Notes: generated by a model not told the origin, from the letters alone. A stretch of 7,967 nt of DNA from Methanobacteriota archaeon (GCA_903930485.1 CAIYYO010000276.1:1-7967), one strand, 5' to 3'; shown: positions 1 through 6,375, counted from the first letter of the stretch. Numbers and translations: made by a program.

Positions 1-1460
1 TCTCCCTTCAACGTTTCTGTCATCTCCTTAAATTCCTTGTCGGAAAAGCCCGTACCCATCCTGCCTATCGTCTTCAACTCTCCGGTGTCCTGGTCCCTTG
101 CCGAGAGCAGGAACGACGCCAGCCAGTTGGCCCTCTTGCCTTCGCCCCATGTCGCGCCGGTTATGACGAGGTCCAGCGTTTCCATTATCGGCTTGATCTT
201 GTACATGTACCCGACCCTCGAGCCCGGCTGATACGGGGAGTCAAGGTTCTTCGCCATCACGCCTTCGTGCCCGAGCGATAGCGCTTTGCCGTAGAATTCA
301 TCGGCCTTTTTCTGGTTCGAGGTCACCAATTGCTCCGCAAGCTTGAAGGAATCAGTCTCTTCGATAATCTTTTCAAGCAGGCTGCGCCTCTGGCTGAATT
401 TTTCGGCGATGACGTTCCTGCCTTCGTAATATATCACGTCGAAGACGTTCATCTCCACAGGGATGGCCTTCACCATCTCGGGTATGTCGTATTTCCTCTT
501 GATCCTCCTCGAAAGGTCCTGGAAAGGCCTCGGGCTCCTGTCTTCCAAGCTCCTGACAGCGACCATCTCGCCCTCGACGACGGCTGAATCTGATTTAATG
601 TGTTTGACTGCAGATTCAACGATCTCCGGGAACTGCTTCGTCACGTTCTCAAGCCGTCTAGTGAAGAGCTCGACACCCGACGCCGTTTTGTGAATCTGGA
701 CACGTGCGCCGTCGTATTTTATCTCGAACGCGGCCGGGCTGAATTCCTTGAGCGCTTCCCCGATGCTTTCGACCTTCTGCGCAAGCATCGATTCAACGGG
801 CCTCCCGGGGATTATGTCTATCTTCTCAAGACCTGCATTGCCTTCCAGCTTCGCGACCTTCGCGACCTCGCCGTAGTCTGCGCACAGCGAATAAGCCCGT
901 TCTACCAGTTTCCCGTCGACGGAAAACGCCTCTGCTATCGCGTCCCTGATGACCCCGGTGCCGACTCCAAGCCTCATCTCTTCGAGGATGGTCCGGATGA
1001 TGTATCTTCCTTCGAGAGGGTTTGAATAAGACAGGAGCTCGGATATGTAAGAGATCTTTTTGTCCTGCGAGCCTTTCCCAGTCAGCGCTGCAAGCCGGTC
1101 CAAGTTATCATAGACCTTGGAAACCGTTAGAGTCCCCCCAAACAAAGTCGTCTGCGACTTCTTCACAAGCACGCGCTCAGCCGCAAGGCCGCTGTCGCCC
1201 GTTTCCCGAACGATGCCTTCTATCTTCTCCTCGGAGACCCCGGTAACAGACGAAACCGCTTTCAGCGCGATATTATAGCCTACCCCAAGCTGCTTGTCGC
1301 TCCATAAAGGAAAGACACGGCCCTCGATAAGTAGGAGTATCACAGGCAGCTCATTCTCCGGAACGCCTGCAAGGAACGATGCGACTATCGACTTCATCTC
1401 AAGCCTGCTCCTCGTCTTCTCAAGCTCGGAGTAGACTGCGCAGAGCCTTGAATAGTCCAT
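1..1460 (-). CDS. lig: ATP-dependent DNA ligase (archaeal type), C-terminus outside window
   Basis: Seals nicks in double-stranded DNA during replication and repair, using ATP to form an enzyme-AMP intermediate. The frame stays open from the ATG at 1460 to the window edge (486 codons seen; relatives are about 560-600 residues, so roughly the last 80-100 are missing, including motif VI). Residues 1 to about 220 form the DNA-binding domain and include a segment of the ILEEMRLGVG type. The nucleotidyltransferase core has motif I KYDGAR with the AMP-accepting lysine at residue 248, followed by FTRRLENV, motif III EGE at 296-298, motif IV EGVMAK at 399-404 and motif V KIKP at 421-424; the OB-fold starts after that. 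The stop of the DUF123 gene lies 18 nt upstream and no Shine-Dalgarno is visible, so it is probably the distal gene of the operon. The family assignment is very secure. Confidence 0.97.
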   Translation of the reverse strand, partial: MDYSRLCAVYSELEKTRSRLEMKSIVASFLAGVPENELPVILLLIEGRVFPLWSDKQLGVGYNIALKAVSSVTGVSEEKIEGIVRETGDSGLAAERVLVKKSQTTLFGGTLTVSKVYDNLDRLAALTGKGSQDKKISYISELLSYSNPLEGRYIIRTILEEMRLGVGTGVIRDAIAEAFSVDGKLVERAYSLCADYGEVAKVAKLEGNAGLEKIDIIPGRPVESMLAQKVESIGEALKEFSPAAFEIKYDGARVQIHKTASGVELFTRRLENVTKQFPEIVESAVKHIKSDSAVVEGEMVAVRSLEDRSPRPFQDLSRRIKRKYDIPEMVKAIPVEMNVFDVIYYEGRNVIAEKFSQRRSLLEKIIEETDSFKLAEQLVTSNQKKADEFYGKALSLGHEGVMAKNLDSPYQPGSRVGYMYKIKPIMETLDLVITGATWGEGKRANWLASFLLSARDQDTGELKTIGRMGTGFSDKEFKEMTETLKG

Positions 1461-1478
1461 GACGTCAAACTTATTGTA

Positions 1479-1859
1479 TTAAGGTCTTAAATCACCCAAA
1501 TCGGGGGAATAGAACAAGTGGCTCCTGCATCCGCAGTCGCTGCAACCGAAGCCCGGAACAGGGTCCAGCCTGCAGGCGAATCCTTCGGCGATAAGGCACT
1601 CGGTCCGGACATCGGAAGGCAGGCATACCGCGCCCAGCACATGCGCCTTCTCCAGGAGGTAATCGATATGCCAATGCATCTTCTTCTCTTCGCGCAGGTG
1701 ACGCGACACCCTCGCATCAATGCCCCCCAAGGCCGAGCCGACATAGGCATAGAAGCCTTTCCTGAACCTTACAGGACCAAGGCCTCCGACGCGAATGGTC
1801 TGCTCCTCCGGAACCTCGATGTGCAAGACATACGATCCCTTAAGATTTTCTTCAGACAT
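1479..1859 (-). CDS. DUF123 / GIY-YIG-like domain protein
   Basis: A 126-residue protein matching the archaeal DUF123 family, a degenerate relative of GIY-YIG nucleases sometimes fused to or found beside DNA-repair enzymes. Visible hallmarks are GSY at 8-10, YAYVG at 37-41 (the YIG-equivalent strand), Arg50 in the helix after it, HWHIDYLL at 62-69, and the C-terminal signature GFGCSDCGCRSHLFY at 103-117. The start at 1859 is chosen over one 57 nt upstream because GGAGGAGG lies 9 nt before it and homology begins at about residue 7. The ATG overlaps the stop of the preceding gene (ATGTCTGA), indicating translational coupling, and the ligase starts 18 nt downstream. Nuclease activity is not established for this family; a role in DNA processing is inferred from the fold and the ligase neighbour. 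Confidence 0.9.
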   Translation of the reverse strand: MSEENLKGSYVLHIEVPEEQTIRVGGLGPVRFRKGFYAYVGSALGGIDARVSRHLREEKKMHWHIDYLLEKAHVLGAVCLPSDVRTECLIAEGFACRLDPVPGFGCSDCGCRSHLFYSPDLGDLRP

Positions 1860-2475
1860 CCCGGACAGCCTCCTCCAACTCGGCCCCGAGGACGCCGAGA
1901 GAATAGTGAATTGCATCGGCTAACAAAGTCCTCTGACCCAGGCATGACACGACGTTCTTCAGCCCCATGCCCGAAGAAAAATAGTCGGAACCGTAGGCGT
2001 AACATAAAAGGGTTGCGATGCTCGTCGGAACACCGCTGAGAAAGATCACGCCCTGCGGAGGATCATCCCCGACAAAGACATTTATTCCTTCAGGCAGAGG
2101 CTTAGCCATGAGCAGGATATTCATAGAGACAGAATCCCGGACAGCCCTCTGCTCTATCGAAAGAAAGCCCGCAGGATCTACGTGGGACACGCATTCAGGG
2201 GACTCGTATTTGTATTTCACGCCCTCGATTATGTCCATGCACTGGACAACTGTGCAGGCAAGGCTCATAGGACTAAGATAATCGGCATTTGCAACAAGCT
2301 CTTCCCGGCGCTGTTTCGCCTCATCCACTGACTCGATCACGCAACCCGTGAACAGTTTCACGAGAGGCAGCGGAGACGGCCTGCAGACGATCGTTCGGGC
2401 TTCTTCTGCGAGCCGGATCTTTGTCTTCGCAAGCGAGAGGAGCTTCTTGACTCCCTTGACCGCGTACTTATCCAT
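1852..2475 (-). CDS. Uncharacterised protein, possibly DUF169-like
   Basis: A 207-residue soluble-looking protein with no signal peptide or clear membrane segment. It has seven cysteines (31, 45, 74, 79, 95, 158, 178). The C-terminal half, where a hydrophobic strand (VIFLSGVP, 143-150) is followed by a helix and then KNVVSCLGQR (173-182), resembles the archaeal DUF169 (COG2043) pattern of a glycine/cysteine turn after a Rossmann-like segment. That is a weak match by eye, not an identification. The start at 2475 is preferred over 2529 because its ATG overlaps the stop of the glycosyltransferase upstream (ATGGATAA), the same arrangement as at its own 3' end; the longer start would need a 62-nt overlap. 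Being coupled on both sides suggests co-production with the glycosyltransferases and the DUF123 protein. Function unknown. Confidence 0.8.
   Translation of the reverse strand: MDKYAVKGVKKLLSLAKTKIRLAEEARTIVCRPSPLPLVKLFTGCVIESVDEAKQRREELVANADYLSPMSLACTVVQCMDIIEGVKYKYESPECVSHVDPAGFLSIEQRAVRDSVSMNILLMAKPLPEGINVFVGDDPPQGVIFLSGVPTSIATLLCYAYGSDYFSSGMGLKNVVSCLGQRTLLADAIHYSLGVLGAELEEAVRDV
1869..1876 (-). promoter_or_regulatory. Strong Shine-Dalgarno of the DUF123 gene
   Basis: GGAGGAGG, 9 nt before the ATG at 1859. It decides that start over the upstream ATG at 1916. Confidence 0.7.
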
Positions 2476-3568
2476 GTTTTTCCAGTAGTCCGGCGTATAT
2501 GCTGCAAAGCCGCTCCGCAGTCTTTTCAACCGAATGCTCTTTCACATATTCCTTGGCGTTCGCGGAAAGCTTTTCCCGGTTCTCGAGCGCGAGTTCCAGC
2601 TTATTCAGAAGGTCTACTTTGTCGCCGGATTCGTAGAGGTAGCCGTTGACGCCGTTCTGTATCGTGTCTTTGAGAGCCATTGCGTTGGCGCCCACGACAG
2701 GCGTTCCGCACGCCATGGATTCCAAAGCGACGAGCCCCTGGGTCTCGGCAGTCGACGGGAAGACGAACATGTCCATGGACGAATACAGAGCAAGCAAGTC
2801 TTCCCTTTTCAGGAACCCGAGGAACTTCACGTTGTTTTTTCCCTCGGCCAGCTTTATATAGTATTCCTCGGCAGGCCCCTTGCCGGCGAGAAGGATCTGC
2901 CCCTTGTAATCGTCGGATATGCCGATCAGGTCTTCGAGATGTTTTTCATAACCGAACCTTCCGCAGAATCCTATGACGCCTTCATCATATATTCCGTGCC
3001 TTTGCTTGAAATTCGCCGGATTGACCGGCTTAAAAAAATCAAGGTCTACGCCGTTCGACAAAACTATCACGTCCTTGACGCCTTTCGCAACAAGCCGGTC
3101 CCTTATGAATTTCGACGGGCATGTCACGATGTCGCAGGAATTCAGAAGCCGTTTCTCCCAGAGGTTGTATATCCGCATCAATGTCCCCCTGAGGGCCGGC
3201 GTCTGGGTGATGTAATTAATATATTCGTCGGCCGGCGTATGATAGGTGAGCAGCCTCGGCAGGTCGTATTTCTGCGAGACGCGCAAGCCCGCTATAGCCA
3301 TCGAGAACAGGCCGTGGATGTGGACGACGTCGAGGGATTTGGCTTCCTTCACCATTCCAAGCGGGAAAGCGACCCTGAAGTCCTTGTAGAACTTGAATTC
3401 GAAAGACTTGAAGGAGTGCTCGTTTAATCCCGGCTTATACTTCCCTGACGGATAATAGACGTAGACCTCATGGCCTTTCTCCTCGAGCTTCTGCTTCCAT
3501 AATGAGATGGTGAAAGTGACCCCGTTCACCTGCGGGAAATACGTGTCCGTGAATATGCCGATTTTCAT
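2468..3568 (-). CDS. GT4-family glycosyltransferase, diacylglycerol glucosyltransferase-like
   Basis: A 366-residue GT-B-fold retaining glycosyltransferase that transfers a sugar from a nucleotide donor. The N-terminal acceptor domain begins with MKIGIFTDTYFPQVNGV, the opening typical of the GT4 subgroup that includes 1,2-diacylglycerol 3-glucosyltransferases; HIHG (83-86) and TYHTPADEY (108-116) fit that group. The donor domain has SNGVD (171-175), GRFGYEKH with Arg204 and Lys209, and the E-x7-E pair Glu275/Glu283. It is a full-length family member. The start at 3568 is preferred to an upstream ATG at 3682 because homology begins exactly there and AAGGAG lies 12 nt upstream; the longer form would overlap the previous gene by over 100 nt. 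A lipid acceptor is an inference; in an archaeon it would be an archaeol-type lipid or a polyprenyl-linked glycan. Confidence 0.92.
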   Translation of the reverse strand: MKIGIFTDTYFPQVNGVTFTISLWKQKLEEKGHEVYVYYPSGKYKPGLNEHSFKSFEFKFYKDFRVAFPLGMVKEAKSLDVVHIHGLFSMAIAGLRVSQKYDLPRLLTYHTPADEYINYITQTPALRGTLMRIYNLWEKRLLNSCDIVTCPSKFIRDRLVAKGVKDVIVLSNGVDLDFFKPVNPANFKQRHGIYDEGVIGFCGRFGYEKHLEDLIGISDDYKGQILLAGKGPAEEYYIKLAEGKNNVKFLGFLKREDLLALYSSMDMFVFPSTAETQGLVALESMACGTPVVGANAMALKDTIQNGVNGYLYESGDKVDLLNKLELALENREKLSANAKEYVKEHSVEKTAERLCSIYAGLLEKHG

Positions 3569-3576
3569 GTGCCCTA

Positions 3577-4575
3577 TCAACTCCTTGCCAGGTCCTCGTA
3601 TATCGCTTTCAATTTTCCGCCGATTATCTGCAGCGAATGACCGCGGGACATCTTGTAAGCGTTCTCCCCCAGCTCCTTGCAAAGCCTTTTGTCTTCACAA
3701 AGGTTCTTAAGTTTTTCCCTGAATTCCTCGTCGGTCCTGGCCTTAAGGCAATCGACGCCATCGGTCAGCCAGCCGTCATACGTTGCCGTATCTCTGACGA
3801 GCATCGGCCTCTTGCACGCCGAAGCCTCGAGCAGGACGATCCCCTGATTCTCGCAGCAGCTCGGGAAGAAGAACACGTCCGAGCCCGAATACGCGGCAAC
3901 GATGTCATCGACCCGGTTTATCAGGAATGTGACGTTCTCCGGCGCCTCCTCTATGAGCTTCTTGACGCGAGGGTCTTCAAGGTTCTTATAACGCTTCCCT
4001 ATCCACATGAACCTCCTCGCCTCCATGCTCTTTGCGGTGTTGACGAAGGTCTCGAGCCCTTTACGCATGAAAAGATGGCCCACGTTCAAAGGAATCATGC
4101 CTTCAAGAGAATTCGCCTCCCTGAAAACAGCCCTTTTGTCGGCAGAATAAACGAACTTGTCGATATCGATGCCGTTGCTTATCACCGTTATATCCGTATT
4201 CACGCCGTAACCGCGCAAAACGCCCTTCGTGTACTCCGAAGGGCACAAGACAAGATCCGCCTGATTGTAATAGAACGTCAGATACCTGCGAAGGTAAGGC
4301 GCGATATCGTTGCTGAACCGGTAACTGTCCCGGAAATCGTCGGCCGTCACATGGGCGTGGAGTACCACTTTCTTGCCCATGTCCTTCATCCGCCTGACCT
4401 CGATCAGCGACTTCAGGCCTACGACGTTGACGTGGAATACGTCGAAATCGTCTTTCAGGTCGCTCGTGTACTCGACGCCGTTGAGCTCAAGCGCCTTCCT
4501 CTGGTTAGCCAGGGCCGAGCCTATGCCTGAAACTCCCATGAAAGACTCGAGCTCCAGATAAAGGCAGACCTTCAT
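3577..4575 (-). CDS. GT4-family glycosyltransferase
   Basis: A 332-residue protein with GT-B architecture. The N-terminal domain is short and divergent (HAHVTADDF at 73-81). The C-terminal donor-binding domain is clear: SNGID (133-137), GHLFMRKGLETF (166-177) with the Arg171/Lys172 pair, and CENQGIVLLE with the E-x7-E residues Glu242 and Glu250. It probably uses a nucleotide sugar; the acceptor is unknown. Its stop lies 8 nt before the next glycosyltransferase, so the two probably act in sequence on one glycolipid or surface glycan. It is the first gene of the minus-strand operon. No Shine-Dalgarno precedes the ATG at 4575, and a T-rich TATA-like stretch lies about 30 nt upstream, as expected for a leaderless message. 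The N-terminal SGIGSALANQRKAL region is the usual helix after strand 1, supporting this start. Confidence 0.92.
   Translation of the reverse strand: MKVCLYLELESFMGVSGIGSALANQRKALELNGVEYTSDLKDDFDVFHVNVVGLKSLIEVRRMKDMGKKVVLHAHVTADDFRDSYRFSNDIAPYLRRYLTFYYNQADLVLCPSEYTKGVLRGYGVNTDITVISNGIDIDKFVYSADKRAVFREANSLEGMIPLNVGHLFMRKGLETFVNTAKSMEARRFMWIGKRYKNLEDPRVKKLIEEAPENVTFLINRVDDIVAAYSGSDVFFFPSCCENQGIVLLEASACKRPMLVRDTATYDGWLTDGVDCLKARTDEEFREKLKNLCEDKRLCKELGENAYKMSRGHSLQIIGGKLKAIYEDLARS
3581..3586 (-). promoter_or_regulatory. Shine-Dalgarno of the second glycosyltransferase
   Basis: AAGGAG, 12 nt before the ATG at 3568, lying inside the last codons of the preceding glycosyltransferase gene. It supports the start at 3568. 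Confidence 0.55.
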
Positions 4576-4601
4576 TGTAAAAGTAATTTACCTAATCAAA
4601 G

Positions 4602-4609
4602 AATAAAAA
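4602..4609 (-). promoter_or_regulatory. TATA-like element of the glycosyltransferase-ligase operon
   Basis: TTTTTATT on the minus strand, centred about 30 nt upstream of the ATG at 4575. Archaeal TATA boxes sit about 26-30 nt before the transcription start, so the message would begin at or very near the start codon. This fits the lack of a Shine-Dalgarno. Confidence 0.4.
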
Positions 4610-4611
4610 CG

Positions 4612-4782
4612 TTATTCCTTGATCCCCTCGCCGGAAAGATTGATGTCCGTGCCCCTCTTGCAGGCGACGCAGACACCTTTCCTGGGATCCACGCACTTCA
4701 TGCAGACCCTTTTTCCGCACAGCACGCAGGTCGACAGATACCCGGTCACGCCGCAGACGTCGCACAAACCGGCCTGTTCCAT
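4612..4782 (-). CDS. 56-residue eight-cysteine zinc-finger protein (copy B)
   Basis: A short intact reading frame with ATG at 4782 and TAA at 4614-4612. Its eight cysteines fall in four CxxC pairs: C7/C10, C19/C22, C27/C30, C38/C41. The spacing C-x2-C-x8-C-x2-C-x4-C-x2-C-x7-C-x2-C resembles cross-braced two-zinc folds (B-box, HIT or RING-like), so two zinc ions are likely. The polar tail ends GEGIKE. It lies 37 nt after copy A and is about 60 % identical to it over the shared 45 residues (27 matches counted by hand). There is no signal peptide, so it is probably cytosolic. Coding status is supported by the paralogue conserving every cysteine and its spacing while many other positions differ. 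Function is unknown; adaptor or nucleic-acid binding roles are typical for orphan fingers of this sort. Confidence 0.85.
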   Translation of the reverse strand: MEQAGLCDVCGVTGYLSTCVLCGKRVCMKCVDPRKGVCVACKRGTDINLSGEGIKE

Positions 4783-4802
4783 GAATAACTATGGGACGGC
4801 TG

Positions 4803-4812
4803 AAAGAAAAAT
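4803..4812 (-). promoter_or_regulatory. T-rich TATA-like element before zinc-finger copy B
   Basis: ATTTTTCTTT on the minus strand, centred about 26 nt upstream of the ATG at 4782. It is conserved in the paralogue. It could instead be the oligo-T terminator of copy A, or serve both purposes. Confidence 0.4.
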
Positions 4813-4819
4813 AGGACCT

Positions 4820-4993
4820 TCAATATTTGCCGTCCAGGCTCCTGCCCCCGAGGTCCGTGTCACCGCCGTCCTTGCAGGCCCTGCATGCACCTTTCATCGG
4901 TACCAGGCACTTGGAGCAGACCTTTTTCTCGCACAGGACGCACGACGTAAGGCTTCCCGTCCCACCGCAGACCGCGCAGACGCCTGAATCCAT
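4820..4993 (-). CDS. 57-residue eight-cysteine zinc-finger protein (copy A)
   Basis: A short frame with ATG at 4993 and TGA at 4822-4820. Four CxxC pairs (C6/C9, C18/C21, C26/C29, C37/C40) have exactly the spacing of copy B; shared blocks include TSCVLC-like and KGxCxACK segments. It probably folds around two structural zinc ions as a compact cross-brace finger followed by a glycine/aspartate-rich tail. It is the upstream member of a tandem pair and is transcribed away from the serpin gene. A T-rich promoter element lies about 26 nt before the ATG and no Shine-Dalgarno is seen, suggesting a leaderless message. Substitutions outside the cysteines, with the frame kept open, argue for selection on both copies. 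No function can be assigned. Confidence 0.85.
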   Translation of the reverse strand: MDSGVCAVCGGTGSLTSCVLCEKKVCSKCLVPMKGACRACKDGGDTDLGGRSLDGKY

Positions 4994-5014
4994 GTTTTAG
5001 ATATCGCAGGGGGC

Positions 5015-5024
5015 GAAGAAAAAT
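5015..5024 (-). promoter_or_regulatory. T-rich TATA-like element before zinc-finger copy A
   Basis: ATTTTTCTTC on the minus strand, centred about 26 nt upstream of the ATG at 4993 and preceded by GTCCTG as in the paralogue. A second candidate TATA, CCTATAAA at 5050-5043, would give a leader of about 25 nt. Confidence 0.4.
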
Positions 5025-5042
5025 CAGGACGATGAAAGTGCA

Positions 5043-5048
5043 TTTATA
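5043..5048 (+). promoter_or_regulatory. TATA box of the serpin gene
   Basis: TTTATA, followed by GG, centred about 26 nt before the ATG at 5072. The purine-rich GATGAAAGTG just upstream could serve as the TFB-recognition element. A TATA here puts transcription start downstream of the ATGs at 5051 and 5063. Confidence 0.45.
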
Positions 5049-5071
5049 GGATGAACCGAATAATGGATTAT

Positions 5072-6343
5072 ATGGACCAAAAAAACACCTTAATCGGAAC
5101 TGTGCTGATTATCGTTCTTACAGGTGCCGCTTTGTATATGCTCGCAAAACAGCCGGAACTGCCGCCTCACAAAGACATAACGCCTGTTACAATGCCAGGG
5201 AATCAAACCTACGGCAGCGTCGTGGAAGCCAACAACCAGTTCGCAGTCGATCTATACCAGAGGTACAGATCAAAAGACGGGAACATGATGTTCTCGCCTT
5301 TCAGCATATCATCCGCGCTCGCCATGACATACGAAGGCGCAAGGGGCCGGACGGCCGAGGAAATGCGAAACGTCATGCATTTCCCTGGAGATATCGGGGT
5401 ATTGAGATCAGGCTACTCAAGCATCTACGACAGATTGAACAGAGTAGACAGGCCGTATAAGCTCAGCACGGCGAACTCGCTTTGGGCCCAGAAAGACTAC
5501 CCGTTCGTCGCCGATTACTTTGGCACCGTCGAAAAATACTATGACGGGAAGGTGACGAACCTGGACTTTAAATCAGATACAGAGAATTCGCGCAAGACTA
5601 TAAACCAGTGGGTCGAGGACAAGACCTATGACAGGATAAAAGACATCATCCCGGAGGGTTTTCTGTCGCCTATGACAAGACTGGTCCTCACGAACGCATT
5701 ATACTTCAACGCCAGCTGGCTGAGCACCTTCGAGGATGCCGCTACCGATGACAGGGAATTCAAGACAGGCACAGGCTCAAGCGTCAAAGCCAGGATGATG
5801 CACAAAACAGGCTACTACAACTACGGCGAAACCGGAGTACTGCAGATCCTGGAAATGCCTTACGAGGGAGACGACCTGTCCATGCTGGTGATCCTGCCAA
5901 AGGGCGACCGCCTCCAGGGGCTGGAATCCTCTATCAGTACTGCGAACCTCGCAGACTGGAAAAATAGCATGAAGCAGGAATACGTAGAGCTAAGCCTCCC
6001 AAAATTCAAATACGAGAACAAGTACTTCATGGCCCAAGACCTAAAAGCGATGGGAATGCCGACAGCCTTCACCTACCCAGCAGCCGATTTTACAGGGATG
6101 AGCCCGACAAAAGAGTTATACATCGACGAAGTGATCCACCAGACGTTTATAGAGGTCAGCGAGTCGGGAACCGAAGCCGCTGCCGCGACGGCGGTGATCA
6201 TGGTAGCGGGAGCTTCTCCGGTCCACATGGAGTTGCCGGAACCCAAGATATTCAACGCAGACCACCCGTTCATATTCCTGATCCAGGAGAAAAGCAGCGG
6301 GAACATACTGTTTATGGGAAGACTGACGGACCCGAGCAAATAG
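5072..6343 (+). CDS. Membrane-anchored serpin (serine protease inhibitor family)
   Basis: A suicide-substrate protease inhibitor of the serpin superfamily: 423 residues from the ATG at 5072, or 430 from 5051. The 5072 start is preferred because a TATA box sits about 26 nt before it, the spacing seen at other starts here. A hydrophobic segment at 7-24 without a lipobox cysteine suggests an uncleaved anchor with the serpin domain outside the cell. The domain opens with NNQFAVDLY and FSPFSISSALAM, then LTNALYFNASW (shutter/breach region), and ends with the serpin signature FNADHPFIFLI at 394-404. The reactive-centre loop hinge ESGTEAAAAT (364-373) has small residues at P15-P9 and Thr at P8, as in inhibitory serpins. 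The scissile bond is uncertain: counting from the hinge gives Gly380-Ala381, aligning the C-terminal side gives Met386-Glu387. Neither is basic, so a trypsin-like target is unlikely. Confidence 0.95.
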   Translation: MDQKNTLIGTVLIIVLTGAALYMLAKQPELPPHKDITPVTMPGNQTYGSVVEANNQFAVDLYQRYRSKDGNMMFSPFSISSALAMTYEGARGRTAEEMRNVMHFPGDIGVLRSGYSSIYDRLNRVDRPYKLSTANSLWAQKDYPFVADYFGTVEKYYDGKVTNLDFKSDTENSRKTINQWVEDKTYDRIKDIIPEGFLSPMTRLVLTNALYFNASWLSTFEDAATDDREFKTGTGSSVKARMMHKTGYYNYGETGVLQILEMPYEGDDLSMLVILPKGDRLQGLESSISTANLADWKNSMKQEYVELSLPKFKYENKYFMAQDLKAMGMPTAFTYPAADFTGMSPTKELYIDEVIHQTFIEVSESGTEAAAATAVIMVAGASPVHMELPEPKIFNADHPFIFLIQEKSSGNILFMGRLTDPSK

Positions 6344-6352
6344 ATGCGATGT

Positions 6353-6375
6353 GGGATATTCCTCAAAAATATCTC
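6353..6375. terminator. Small hairpin between convergent genes
   Basis: GGGATATT (6353-6360) pairs with AATATCTC (6368-6375) with one G-U pair and a 7-nt loop, between the serpin stop and the overlapping end of acr3. There is no strong oligo-T run, which is the usual archaeal signal, so a terminator role is only possible. Confidence 0.2.

Larger units (their letters stand above)
4612..5030 (-). repeat. Tandem gene duplication including upstream element
   Basis: The segments 4820-5030 and 4612-4817 are diverged tandem copies. Besides the two coding regions, the upstream strings GTCCTGATTTTTCTTC (5030-5015) and GTCCTATTTTTCTTT (4817-4803) align with a one-base gap and stand 37 and 35 nt from their start codons. 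The duplicated unit therefore carried its promoter. The copies are too diverged to be a recent event. Confidence 0.7.

Noticed and set aside
1860..1916. N-terminal extension of the DUF123 protein from the ATG at 1916
   Set aside because: The extra 19 residues have no family similarity, and the start at 1859 has a strong Shine-Dalgarno.
2534..3427. 297-codon open frame on the plus strand, antisense to a glycosyltransferase
   Set aside because: It mirrors the codon pattern of the GT4 gene on the other strand, shows no family motifs, and the minus-strand protein is unmistakable.
3569..3682. N-terminal extension of the second glycosyltransferase from 3682
   Set aside because: The extra residues are out-of-frame sequence of the preceding gene; the family begins at MKIGIFTDTY.
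3637..4530. Second 297-codon plus-strand open frame, antisense to the other glycosyltransferase
   Set aside because: The equal length to the first is coincidence; the translation has no recognisable domain and lies wholly opposite a clear GT4 gene.
4619..4987. 122-codon plus-strand frame opposite the zinc-finger pair
   Set aside because: It spans both minus-strand genes and their spacer; the paralogous cysteine patterns show that the minus strand is coding.
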